From assembly GCA_964439955.1 (NCBI GenBank), contig CAYTPX010000005.1, positions 18,285 through 82,284 of the forward strand: DNA of 64,000 bases, written 5' to 3'. Both the position numbers and the translations under genes were made by a program. Source of the DNA: UBA1794 sp964439955 (GTDB lineage: Bacteria > Bacteroidota > Bacteroidia > Bacteroidales > Bacteroidaceae). The notes under the pieces are model-generated. The model was given only the letters and a program-made list of their open reading frames with translations, searched no databases and was not told where the DNA came from. This document shows, piece after piece, positions 41,650-49,915 of the stretch; within the stretch, counting starts at the first letter, position 1; each line of letters starts with the position of its first letter.

Positions 41650-42567
41650 TCAGAGCAGGTTTTCGCTTCGGAGCAGGTCAAAGATGGATTCCGTGTCAGC
41701 GGGATGGAACCAATGGATTTGCGGGTCGCGCCGGAACCAGGTCAGTTGCTTTTTGGCGTAGAGGCGGGTGTTCTTCTTCATCCGTTCGATGGCGAAAGGA
41801 AGTGTCCACGTCCCATCGATTACTTGGAACATTTCCTTGTATCCCACCGTGTTGAGTGAGTTGCAGTGGCGATAAGGGTATGCGTGGCGTGCTTCGTCGA
41901 GCAACCCGTCGGCCACCATCTGTTCCACTCGTGCGTTGATGCGGGCAAAGAGTTCTTCGCGCGGGCGGTTGAGTCCGATTTTCAGTATGCGGAAGGGACG
42001 TGGCTTGCTTTTCCTTTGGCGAAGCTCGGTGTAGGTGTGGCCGGATTCTGCTATGATTTCCAAGGCATGTACCACTCTCTTTAGGTTCCGGCGGTCTACG
42101 TGGGCATAGTACTCGGGGTCGCGGAACAAGAGTTCCCGGCAGACGGCCTCCGCGCCTTGGCTTTTCAGCAGGGCTGCATAGTGTGCCCGGGTGGGAGGCG
42201 TGATTGTGGGCAGGTCGTCGATGCCTTGGCAAACGGCGTCGATGTACATCATGCTGCCCCCGCAGAGCAGGGCCTTTTTCCCGCTTCGGAAAAGGGACTC
42301 GATGCAGGCCAGTGCTTCGGTTTCGTATTGTGCCGCGCTATAGTAGTCTTCCAGCTGCAAGGTAGCGATGAAATGATGTTTTACCCGGGCGAGTTCCCCT
42401 GCGGTGGGAGCGGCTGTCCCGATGGGGATTCCGGCGTAAATCTGGCGCGAGTCGGCAGAAACAACCTCCGCATGGAGCTGTTCGGCCATGCGGAGGCTTA
42501 ATTCGGTTTTCCCAACCCCAGTGGGGCCGAGTAAGGCGACGAGCGTGTCAGTAGCGGTCTTGGTCAT
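41650..42567 (-). CDS. miaA: tRNA dimethylallyltransferase
   Basis: The protein has 305 residues. The P-loop is LLGPTGVGKTELS (12-24), followed by VVSADSRQIYAGIPIGTAAPT, GGSMMYIDAVCQGID and the YAKKQLTWFRRD block near the C terminus. MiaA adds a dimethylallyl group to A37 of tRNAs that read UNN codons. It overlaps the upstream PRiA4-ORF3-like gene by 20 bases, so the two are translationally coupled. It closes a seven-gene minus-strand run that starts with the HD phosphohydrolase gene and carries the lipid A genes. The overlap decides the start. Confidence 0.95.
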   Translation of the reverse strand: MTKTATDTLVALLGPTGVGKTELSLRMAEQLHAEVVSADSRQIYAGIPIGTAAPTAGELARVKHHFIATLQLEDYYSAAQYETEALACIESLFRSGKKALLCGGSMMYIDAVCQGIDDLPTITPPTRAHYAALLKSQGAEAVCRELLFRDPEYYAHVDRRNLKRVVHALEIIAESGHTYTELRQRKSKPRPFRILKIGLNRPREELFARINARVEQMVADGLLDEARHAYPYRHCNSLNTVGYKEMFQVIDGTWTLPFAIERMKKNTRLYAKKQLTWFRRDPQIHWFHPADTESIFDLLRSENLL

Positions 42568-43105
42568 AGGGATTCCCCTCGGCTATGTCGAACCCTTCGG
42601 GGTCGAAGTCTTCTTCGTCGAACGATTCGTCGCCGTAGAAGTTCTCGCCGTAGTCTTCCGTGTGGGTATTGGTGAGGTTGGCGTTGAAGGATTCAATGTC
42701 GGCTTCTTGGACGGGTGGATTCCCGCTTTTCCGCGTGCAGAGGGGGATTTCTAAGTCTTTGCCGAAGATAATCTTGGTCAATTCTATGAAAAAGCAACGT
42801 TCGGAGAGGGGGTCGAAGATATAGATGAGTTTCTGTTTCTCGTCTTCTACCAGTTCGGAAATGCGGGTGCTTTCCATTACGTAATTATCCTCATCGGAAC
42901 CGTAGTCCATCGCTTCGAGGGTGACTTCCTTGCCTTTCTCCCAGTTGTCGTCGCATATGAAGAACGAGGTCATTTGGTTGTCGGCAAAACCTACGGAGTC
43001 GAGTATGGTGCGGTGGAAATCGAGGAACGTGGCTTCCGAATCGATTTGTATTTCACGCATGAAATCTTCAATTTCATCCGAGATGAGGGTAAATTGATAA
43101 ATCAT
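42548..43105 (-). CDS. PRiA4-ORF3-like (IS1096 passenger TnpR-like) family protein
   Basis: The protein has 185 residues. The first 135 (MIYQFTLISDEIEDFMREIQIDSEATFLDFHRTILDSVGF onward) resemble the PRiA4_ORF3-like family, often labelled IS1096 element passenger TnpR. The C-terminal 50 residues are acidic and disordered (ESFDEEDFDPEGFD). The label suggests a mobile element, but no transposase or inverted repeats are nearby and the gene sits inside a housekeeping run; I recall Bacteroides genomes having it beside miaA. Its function is unknown. It follows lpxA by 12 bases and overlaps miaA by 20. Confidence 0.7.
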   Translation of the reverse strand: MIYQFTLISDEIEDFMREIQIDSEATFLDFHRTILDSVGFADNQMTSFFICDDNWEKGKEVTLEAMDYGSDEDNYVMESTRISELVEDEKQKLIYIFDPLSERCFFIELTKIIFGKDLEIPLCTRKSGNPPVQEADIESFNANLTNTHTEDYGENFYGDESFDEEDFDPEGFDIAEGNPYDQDRY

Positions 43106-43117
43106 GTTGCCCGTTTT

Positions 43118-43897
43118 TTATTTAGAGTTAAAGGGTATGATGCCCCGTTTCGACGAGGAAATGAAGTCCAAGATATATTGGATTTCGGGGCTTGTGGGGA
43201 TTTCTTGCTTGACCCGTTCCAAGGCTTGGCTGGTATTCAGTCCCTGCTGGTAGATTAATCGGTATGCGTTGTGGATGTTTTCAATCAGTTCGTCAGAAAA
43301 TCCGTTACGGCGTAACCCGACGAGGTTGATGCCCGCGTAAGAGATCGGTTCACGCCCAGCAATGATGAAAGGTGGCACGTCTTTGCTGAAACGGCATCCT
43401 CCTTGTATCATGACGTAGCCTCCTACGCGGCAAAACTGGTGCATGAGTACCCCCCCGCTTATAATGGCGTTGTCATCGATGACTATTTCCCCGGCAAACT
43501 TCGTGGCATTTCCGATGATGCAATTGTTGCCGACAACCGCGTCGTGCGCCACGTGTACTCCTTCCATCAGCAGGTTGCGGCTGCCGACCACGGTGCGGCC
43601 TTTGGTTGCCGTGCCTCGGTTGATGGTGACGTTCTCCCGGATGCGGTTGAAGTCGCCTATTTCGGCCGTACTCTCCTCGCCCCTGAATTTCAAGTCTTGG
43701 GGTATGGCCCCGATTACGGCATTGGGAAAAATCTCGTTTCCGTTGCCTATCCTTGATCCGGCCAATATCTTTGCTCCGGACATGATGCGGTTGTTGTCGC
43801 CGATGACGACATTTTTCTCAATGTAGGCGAAAGGGGCTATCTCTACATTCTTGCCGATTGTTGCTTTTGGGTCAACATAGGCTAAGGTACTTATCAT
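43118..43897 (-). CDS. lpxA: Acyl-[ACP]:UDP-N-acetylglucosamine O-acyltransferase
   Basis: The protein has 259 residues and a left-handed beta-helix of hexapeptide repeats (I-G-x-N-V-E-I, V-I-G-D-N-N-R-I and others). The catalytic histidine lies in LLMEGVHVAHDAVVGNNCIIGN. The C-terminal helical part includes REPISYAGINLVGLRRNGFS. LpxA adds the first acyl chain to UDP-GlcNAc at the start of lipid A synthesis. It follows lpxC-fabZ by 18 bases in a lpxD, lpxC-fabZ, lpxA order that is typical of the phylum. Confidence 0.96.
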   Translation of the reverse strand: MISTLAYVDPKATIGKNVEIAPFAYIEKNVVIGDNNRIMSGAKILAGSRIGNGNEIFPNAVIGAIPQDLKFRGEESTAEIGDFNRIRENVTINRGTATKGRTVVGSRNLLMEGVHVAHDAVVGNNCIIGNATKFAGEIVIDDNAIISGGVLMHQFCRVGGYVMIQGGCRFSKDVPPFIIAGREPISYAGINLVGLRRNGFSDELIENIHNAYRLIYQQGLNTSQALERVKQEIPTSPEIQYILDFISSSKRGIIPFNSK

Positions 43898-43915
43898 AAT
43901 CTTTATTCCGCTATT

Positions 43916-45301
43916 TTATTTGTTTTTTATTATCTGTGCCATGAATTCCGCTTCACAAACAATCTTGTCTCCAACGAAAACATAGCCTTTCATCGTCGAT
44001 ATACCGCGGCGTATCGGTGCCAAAAGCTCGAGTTTCAGCAAGAGGGTGTCTCCCGGGACGACCTTTTGGCGGAACTTTACCCCGTCGATCTTCATGAAGT
44101 AAGTGGAATAGCGTTCGGGTTCGTCCACCGAGTTCAATACCAATAACCCGCCGACCTGTGCTTGGGCTTCTACTAAGAGCACGCCCGGCATGACCGGTTC
44201 TTGCGGAAAATGGCCTTGGAAGAAAGGCTCGTTGACCGTAACGTTCTTCACTCCCACAATATGGTTGGGCCCAATCTCAATGATCTTATCCACGAGTAGG
44301 AACGGGTAGCGGTGGGAAAGCAACTCGCGAATGCGGTTTATGTCCATAATCGGCGGCTCGTTGCAGTCATAGATAGGCGGTTGTACGTCGTGGATACGGA
44401 TTTCTTTGCGGATGGTGCGGGCAAATTTGTTGTTGATGGTGTGCCCCGGGCGGGTTGCTATGATATGTCCTTGGATTGGCTTGCCGATGAGTGCCAAATC
44501 TCCTATGAGGTCTAAAAGTTTATGCCGCGCTGGTTCGTTGTCCCATACCAACGGTTTGTGGTTTAAGTAGCCCAAATTGTCCGCGTCTACGTGGGGGGCT
44601 TTCATTATCTCTGTGAGTTTGTCCACTTGCTCTTGGCTTAACTGGCGCTCATATATGACTATCGCGTTGTCCAAGTCGCCTCCCTTGATTAGCCCTGCAT
44701 TGAGTAATGGCTCTATCTCGCGGACGAAGACGAAAGTACGTGCTTTCGCGATGTCAGAGGCAAAGCCTTCCATGCTTTCCAATGCTGCATATTGGTTGGG
44801 GATAATGCGTGAATCATAAGAGATATGGACGTCTACGCTGAAACGGTCGTCGGGCAATATAATGATGCTGGAGCCTGTTTCTTCGTCCTTGAACTCTATT
44901 TTCTTGCGGATTATGTAGGTCTCTTTCGGCGCGGCTTGTTCTTTCAAGCCCACCTGGCCGATGTGTCCGACATACTCGGCTGCGCTTCCGTCGAGGATGG
45001 GGAGCTCCGGCCCGTCCACTTGGATTAGGCAGTTGTCCACCCCTAAAGCGTAAAGTGCGGCAAGCGCATGTTCTACCGTGCTTACCTTTACGCCGTTTTG
45101 GTTGAGCACCGTACCGCGTGTGGTCTCGGTTACATGGTCGGCCACGGCGTCGATTATCGGTTGGCCTTCCAAGTCTGTGCGTTGTATCTTATAACCGTGG
45201 TTTTCGGGCGCGGGCAGGAATGTGGCTGTTAGTTGCAATCCCGTATGCAAGCCTTTCCCGCTTACGGAAAAGCTCTCGTTTAAAGTCTGCTGTCTGGTCA
45301 T
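43916..45301 (-). CDS. lpxC/fabZ: Bifunctional UDP-3-O-acyl-GlcNAc deacetylase / 3-hydroxyacyl-ACP dehydratase
   Basis: The protein has 461 residues in two enzyme domains. LpxC (about 1-300) carries the zinc histidine in VSTVEHALAALYALG and the HKLLDLIGDLAL motif with the other zinc ligands. FabZ (about 315-461) has the catalytic His in LLSHRYPFLLVDKI and Glu in GVLLVEAQAQVGG. LpxC commits UDP-GlcNAc to lipid A, while FabZ dehydrates 3-hydroxyacyl-ACP for fatty acid synthesis; fusion links the two pathways that share 3-hydroxyacyl-ACP. The fusion is characteristic of Bacteroidota. The start at 45301 (MTRQQTLNESFSVSGKGLHTG) is 25 bases after lpxD; ATG 45337 would overlap lpxD. Confidence 0.97.
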   Translation of the reverse strand: MTRQQTLNESFSVSGKGLHTGLQLTATFLPAPENHGYKIQRTDLEGQPIIDAVADHVTETTRGTVLNQNGVKVSTVEHALAALYALGVDNCLIQVDGPELPILDGSAAEYVGHIGQVGLKEQAAPKETYIIRKKIEFKDEETGSSIIILPDDRFSVDVHISYDSRIIPNQYAALESMEGFASDIAKARTFVFVREIEPLLNAGLIKGGDLDNAIVIYERQLSQEQVDKLTEIMKAPHVDADNLGYLNHKPLVWDNEPARHKLLDLIGDLALIGKPIQGHIIATRPGHTINNKFARTIRKEIRIHDVQPPIYDCNEPPIMDINRIRELLSHRYPFLLVDKIIEIGPNHIVGVKNVTVNEPFFQGHFPQEPVMPGVLLVEAQAQVGGLLVLNSVDEPERYSTYFMKIDGVKFRQKVVPGDTLLLKLELLAPIRRGISTMKGYVFVGDKIVCEAEFMAQIIKNK

Positions 45302-45326
45302 ATCCTTATGTCCTATTGTTTTCTTG

Positions 45327-46367
45327 TTATTCTGCAAGTTGTTGTTTCAATGCGGCCAGTTCTTTTTCCAATGCGGCGATTTGGGCGTACATTTCCGGAA
45401 GTTTCTTGTAGATTACCGTACATCTGGCAAACAACTTCGGGTCTATGGGGGGGGAGCCTATGAGGGTGCTGCCGGCCCGCAGGCTTCCCGGTACGCCGGA
45501 TTGTGCCCCTAAGGATACTTTGTCGCCGATTTTGCTGTGTCCTGCTATGCCTACTTGGCCTCCGAAACTGCACCATTCCCCGATTTCGGTGGAGCCGGCC
45601 ACGCCGCATTGTGCGGCCATCACGGTGTGGGAGCCTATTTTGTCGTTGTGGGCTATTTGTATCAAGTTGTCGAGCTTGGCTCCGTTGTGGATGATGGTGC
45701 GTCCCATTGTGGCACGGTCGATGCACGTGTTGGCTCCTATTTCCACGTTGTCTTCAATTTGGACGATGCCAATTTGGGGAATCTTGTCATACCCGTTCGG
45801 TGTGGGCGCGAAGCCGAATCCGTCGGCCCCTATGCAGGCGCCCGAGTGGATGATGCAGTTGTTCCCGATGCAGCAGCCTTGGTAGATGCTGACATTCGCA
45901 TATATCGTGCAGTGGTCGCCTATTTTCACGTTGTCTTCCACGGTGGTGTGCGGGTAAATGCTCGTATGGCTTCCGATGGTCACGTGCTCCCCGATATAGG
46001 TGAATGGGGCGATGTACACGTTTTCCCCTATCTTGGCCGTGGGGGCTATGTAGGACATGGTGCTGATGCCGTTTCTCTTCGGGCGGCTCGACTCGTAGAG
46101 GTTCAGCAGCTGCGCAAGGCTTTCGTATGCGTTGTCCACCCGGACGAGGGTCGCCTGCACCGGGCTTTCCAGCTCGAGGTCTTTGTTTATGAGCACGATG
46201 CTGGATTCCGTAGTATATAGGTAATGGGTATATTTTGGGTTGGATAGGAACGAAATAGCCCCGGGCACGCCTTCTTCTATTTTTGCGAACGTGTGGACGG
46301 TGGCATTCTCGTCGCCTATTACTTCACCGTGCAGGTATTCGGCTATTTTTTTTGCAGTGAATTCCAT
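45327..46367 (-). CDS. lpxD: UDP-3-O-(3-hydroxyacyl)glucosamine N-acyltransferase
   Basis: The protein has 346 residues. An N-terminal uridine-binding domain (MEFTAKKIAEYLHGEVIGDENATV) is followed by a hexapeptide left-handed beta-helix. The catalytic histidine is in LIQIAHNDKIGSHTVMAAQ and the GADGFGFAP block binds acyl-ACP. A C-terminal helix (MYAQIAALEKELAALKQQLAE) is a coiled coil, as in other LpxD trimers. LpxD adds the second acyl chain in lipid A synthesis. It is the first of the three lipid A genes and follows the HD phosphohydrolase by 82 bases. Confidence 0.96.
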   Translation of the reverse strand: MEFTAKKIAEYLHGEVIGDENATVHTFAKIEEGVPGAISFLSNPKYTHYLYTTESSIVLINKDLELESPVQATLVRVDNAYESLAQLLNLYESSRPKRNGISTMSYIAPTAKIGENVYIAPFTYIGEHVTIGSHTSIYPHTTVEDNVKIGDHCTIYANVSIYQGCCIGNNCIIHSGACIGADGFGFAPTPNGYDKIPQIGIVQIEDNVEIGANTCIDRATMGRTIIHNGAKLDNLIQIAHNDKIGSHTVMAAQCGVAGSTEIGEWCSFGGQVGIAGHSKIGDKVSLGAQSGVPGSLRAGSTLIGSPPIDPKLFARCTVIYKKLPEMYAQIAALEKELAALKQQLAE

Positions 46368-46449
46368 GATTTATTTCTTAGTTGTTCCTTTGCGGCACTT
46401 GCAAATTACGCGTTTTTTTTTCATATATCTGCTATTTCCCAGTATCTTT

Positions 46450-47679
46450 TTATTCCGTGCGCAAGTAGCAAAGATAGTATTTCTTCGTCTTTTTGCTCAA
46501 TATGTCCCAGTTGAACATGTCGGATGCCTCGGATATGTCGTGGATCGTGCCGTCCTTGTAGAGGATCTCTATGTGGTCGTCTTGCAAATTGTACATGTTT
46601 TTCTCGATGCTCGGCAGGTCGTAGAAGAAAGCGGCTTCTTCGGCGGAGATTTGGAAGTGCTCCATGATATGCCGCCTTACCTCCTCGAGGCGTTGCTCGG
46701 TGAGGGTGACGGGTGCGGATACCTCTACTTTGAAAATGCGCCGCTCCACGAGGCCACGGCTCAGCGTGGAGAGGATAAAGTCGGGGTGGTCGCACCAGAC
46801 CTTCAGCGAAGTCCAGATGTCGGAGTCGTCCAGGCGGACGAAATGGGCCAGGCATTCGGGGTCTTCCTGGAACTTTTCCCGGTCAATCCGTTCTCTCAAG
46901 AAAAAGCCCAATGCGGGGGAAGCGAACAGTTCTTTCCCGTCGCGGGATAGTTGCTTGGCGCGTTCCAGCACTTTTACCAGCATCCGTTCGCAGGCAACCG
47001 AGGTCTTGTGCAGGTAGACTTGCCAGTACATCAGGCGGCGTGCCGTCAGGTAGTTTTCTACCGAGTAGATGCCTTTGGCTTCCACTACCAGCCGGTCGTC
47101 GCGCACGTCCAGCATTTTAATGAGGCGTGCCGATCCGATGTTCCCTTCTATCACCCCGGTGTAGAAACTGTCGCGGCGCAGGTAGTCCATGCGGTCCATG
47201 TCCAGCTGGCTGCTTACGAGCTGGTGGAGGAAACGTTTCGGGTGCTTGTCGCAAAAGATGCGGATGGCTTCGTCGAGGACGCCGCCCCATTCCGCATTGA
47301 TGCGCTCCATGAGCAGGAGGGATATTTCTTCGTGGCTGATCCCGTCGGCCAAAGTGTCTTCCAGCACGTGGGAAAACGGCCCGTGCCCCATGTCGTGCAT
47401 CAGGATGGCGGCTTCCACGGCTTCGGCCTCGCCGGGGCTGATTTCGTTGCCCTTGGCGGAGAGGTGGGTGACCGCCTCGCTGGTCAGGAAGTAGGCTCCG
47501 AGCGAGTGTTGGAAGCGCGTGTGCAAGGCTCCGGGATACACCATGGGCGAGAAGCCGAGTTGGCGGATTCGCGTCAGCCGTTGCAGGTAGGGATGGCCGA
47601 TGAGGTCGAGCAAGATGCCTTCGGGTATGTTGATGAATCCGAAAACCGGGTCGTTTATGATTTTTCGTTTGGTGTTCAT
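46450..47679 (-). CDS. HD-domain phosphohydrolase, dNTPase/SAMHD1-like
   Basis: The protein has 409 residues. The HD metal site is formed by ALHTRFQHSLGAYFL (first His), AAILMHDMGHGPFSHVLED (His-Asp pair) and a later Asp in SQLDMDRMDYLRRDSF. This is the arrangement of bacterial relatives of SAMHD1 and dGTPase, which remove the triphosphate from deoxynucleotides. No other domain is visible. It lies directly upstream of lpxD, an order I recall from other Bacteroidales. Substrate preference cannot be predicted. Confidence 0.88.
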   Translation of the reverse strand: MNTKRKIINDPVFGFINIPEGILLDLIGHPYLQRLTRIRQLGFSPMVYPGALHTRFQHSLGAYFLTSEAVTHLSAKGNEISPGEAEAVEAAILMHDMGHGPFSHVLEDTLADGISHEEISLLLMERINAEWGGVLDEAIRIFCDKHPKRFLHQLVSSQLDMDRMDYLRRDSFYTGVIEGNIGSARLIKMLDVRDDRLVVEAKGIYSVENYLTARRLMYWQVYLHKTSVACERMLVKVLERAKQLSRDGKELFASPALGFFLRERIDREKFQEDPECLAHFVRLDDSDIWTSLKVWCDHPDFILSTLSRGLVERRIFKVEVSAPVTLTEQRLEEVRRHIMEHFQISAEEAAFFYDLPSIEKNMYNLQDDHIEILYKDGTIHDISEASDMFNWDILSKKTKKYYLCYLRTE

Positions 47680-47710
47680 CGGTGTGAAGCGGTGGCTACG
47701 GTGGGGGATT

Positions 47711-47795
47711 GTGCCTGCGCCTTTCCGGGAAAGCCTTGCCGTTTTTCCTCGGGGGCGCGGCGGCTTCCCGGGGAAAGGGCAAGGCCTTCCTGACG
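47711..47795. repeat. Dispersed palindromic tract, copy D
   Basis: The spacer between pyrF and the HD gene contains GCGCCTTTCCGGGAAAGCC and GGCTTCCCGGGGAAAGGGC, both imperfect palindromes of the window-wide type. Confidence 0.5.
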
Positions 47796-47805
47796 AGGCC
47801 GCAGG

Positions 47806-48639
47806 CTAAAGGATTTGCTTGAGCTGCCCCGCCATTTGTTCCTGTACTTGGCGGGCTGCCTGGCGGGCCGCGTCGGCAAATTGCTCGTCTTGCGCGGCGT
47901 AGATGATGGCGCGCGAGGAGTTGACCAGCAGGCCGCATTGCTCGTTCATCCCGTAGCGGCAGACCTCTTCGAGCGAGCCACCCTGTGCGCCGATGCCGGG
48001 CACGAGGAGGAAATGGTTGGGCACGATGTGCCGTATGTCTTCAAACATCCGTCCTTGCGTTGCGCCCACGACGTACATCACCTGCTCCGCGCCAGCCCAT
48101 TGCTGCGAAGTGCGGAGCACCTTCTCGAAGAGGCGTTCGCCCTGGGCGTCGGCGGTGAACTGGAAATCCTGCGAGCCTTTGTTGGAAGTCAGGGCCAGCA
48201 GTATCACCCACTTGCCGGGGTAGGAGAGGAAGGGAGTGACGCTGTCACTCCCCATGTACGGGGCTACGGTCAAGGCGTCCACGTCTGTCTCCCCGAAGAA
48301 GGTGCAGGCGTAGAGCGCCGAGGTGTTGCCGATGTCGCCGCGCTTGGCGTCGGCTATGATGAACTGGTCGGGGTATTGCCTGCGGATGTAGGCCACCGTC
48401 TTTTCAAACGCGGCCCAACCTTTCATGCCCATGGCTTCGTAGAACGCCAAGTTGGGTTTGTAGGCGACGCAATAATCGGCGGTGGCGTCGATTATCGCAC
48501 GGTTGAAGGCGAAAACGGCCTCTTCTTCGCCCATTTCCCGCAGCAGGTGTTGGGGAATCTTCTGTATGTCGGTATCCAGTCCTACGCAGAGGAATGATTG
48601 TTTCTTGCGGATGTTGTCGAAAAGTTCTTGTCTGTTCAT
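47806..48639 (-). CDS. pyrF: Orotidine-5'-phosphate decarboxylase (type 2)
   Basis: The protein has 277 residues, matching the longer type 2 PyrF group. The opening FLCVGLDTDIQKIPQHL and the catalytic FIIADAKRGDIGNTSALYA (with the D-K-D tetrad) are clear; VVGATQGRMFEDIR and LVPGIGAQGGS form the phosphate site. It makes UMP from OMP in the cytosol. It is downstream of prfA on the same strand, an order common in Bacteroides. The spacer on each side holds a palindromic tract. Confidence 0.96.
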   Translation of the reverse strand: MNRQELFDNIRKKQSFLCVGLDTDIQKIPQHLLREMGEEEAVFAFNRAIIDATADYCVAYKPNLAFYEAMGMKGWAAFEKTVAYIRRQYPDQFIIADAKRGDIGNTSALYACTFFGETDVDALTVAPYMGSDSVTPFLSYPGKWVILLALTSNKGSQDFQFTADAQGERLFEKVLRTSQQWAGAEQVMYVVGATQGRMFEDIRHIVPNHFLLVPGIGAQGGSLEEVCRYGMNEQCGLLVNSSRAIIYAAQDEQFADAARQAARQVQEQMAGQLKQIL

Positions 48640-48699
48640 CGTCTCTTATGGGGTGTTTTTTAGGGTTTAACGCTGGGGGAAGGTAGCCGGGTTGCGAGT

Positions 48700-48780
48700 C
48701 TTTCCTCCGGAAGCGGAGGCGTTTTCGGGGAAAAGCGCCTGTGCTTCCGCCCGGCGGGTGCGGCACTTTTTCCCGGGGCA
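48700..48780. repeat. Dispersed palindromic tract, copy E
   Basis: Between prfA and pyrF the sequence contains CCTCCGGAAGCGGAGG and GCGTTTTCGGGGAAAAGCGCC, of the same type as the other tracts. Confidence 0.5.
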
Positions 48781-48784
48781 TGCT

Positions 48785-49897
48785 TCAAAGCTCGGTTTCC
48801 TTCAGGCGTTCTGCGTTTTCGGCCACGATGAGGTGGTCGATGCAGTCTTGTATGTTCCCGTCCATGAAGGACTGGAGATTGTAAATAGTGTAGTTGATCC
48901 GGTGGTCGGTGATGCGCCCTTGCGGGTAGTTGTACGTGCGTATTTTTGCCGAGCGGTCGCCCGTGCTCACCATGGTCTTGCGGCGGCTGGCTATGTCGTC
49001 GATGTATTTCTGGTGTTCCTTGTCGTAGATGAAGGAACGGAGCCGGGTGAGCGCGCGCTCTTTGTTCTTGGGTTGGTCGCGCGTCTCGGTACACTCGATG
49101 AGGATTTCCTCGGTCTCGCCGGTATTTGGGTTGCGCCACATGTAGCGCAGGCGCACGCCGGATTCCACCTTGTTCACGTTCTGCCCGCCGGCCCCGCCGC
49201 TGCGGAACGTGTCCCACTTTATCTCTCCTTCGTTGATCTCCACGTCGAATTCCTCGGCCTCGGGCAGCACGGCCACCGAAGCGGCGGAGGTATGCACGCG
49301 CCCCTGCGTCTCGGTGGCCGGGACGCGCTGCACCCTGTGGACTCCGCTCTCGTATTTGAGCGTGCCGTACACCTTCTCTCCCGTGACGGAGAAGATGATT
49401 TCCTTGTAGCCCCCTGCCGGGCCTTCGCTGAAGCTGGATACGTTTACCGCCCAGCCCTTGCCTTCGCAGTATTTGGAGTACATGCGGAACAGGTCGCCGG
49501 CGAAGAGGGCTGCCTCGTCGCCGCCCGTGCCGCCGCGGATTTCCACGATGGCGTTCTTCTCGTCTTCCGGGTCGGCGGGGATGAGGAGCAGCTTGATTTC
49601 TTCTTCCAGTGCGGGGAGTTTCTGCGACTGTTCGTCGAGTTCGGCGCGGGCCATCTCGCGCATTTCCGGGTCTTGCTCGCTTTGGAGCAGTTCTTTCGCT
49701 TCCTTCACTCCGCCCAAGGCCGTGAGGTATCGCTTGCGTGCTTCCATCAAGCCGCCTAATTCCTTATATTCTTTCGTCAGCTTGACGTAGCGTTTCTGGT
49801 CGGCTATCACGGACGGGTCGGTGATGAGCGTGGCTACTTCTTCGTAACGCGCCACCAGTCCGTCCAATTTGTCGAGTATCGTGTTGTTCTCTGCCAT
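48785..49897 (-). CDS. prfA: Peptide chain release factor 1
   Basis: The protein has 370 residues. The GGQ peptidyl-release motif is in SGGAGGQNVNKVESGVRLRY. The tripeptide that reads the stop codon is PAT in RVPATETQGRVHTSAA, as in RF1, so it recognises UAA and UAG. The N-terminal coiled region and GGTGGDEAALFAGDLFRMY are typical. It follows the HARE-HTH gene by 18 bases and precedes pyrF. Confidence 0.97.
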   Translation of the reverse strand: MAENNTILDKLDGLVARYEEVATLITDPSVIADQKRYVKLTKEYKELGGLMEARKRYLTALGGVKEAKELLQSEQDPEMREMARAELDEQSQKLPALEEEIKLLLIPADPEDEKNAIVEIRGGTGGDEAALFAGDLFRMYSKYCEGKGWAVNVSSFSEGPAGGYKEIIFSVTGEKVYGTLKYESGVHRVQRVPATETQGRVHTSAASVAVLPEAEEFDVEINEGEIKWDTFRSGGAGGQNVNKVESGVRLRYMWRNPNTGETEEILIECTETRDQPKNKERALTRLRSFIYDKEHQKYIDDIASRRKTMVSTGDRSAKIRTYNYPQGRITDHRINYTIYNLQSFMDGNIQDCIDHLIVAENAERLKETEL

Positions 49898-49915
49898 AGA
49901 GTCTTGGATTTGTTA

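Noticed and set aside
42548..43105. A mobile element suggested by the IS1096 passenger label
   Set aside because: No transposase, inverted repeats or target duplication is seen, and it sits inside a conserved lipid A and miaA run.
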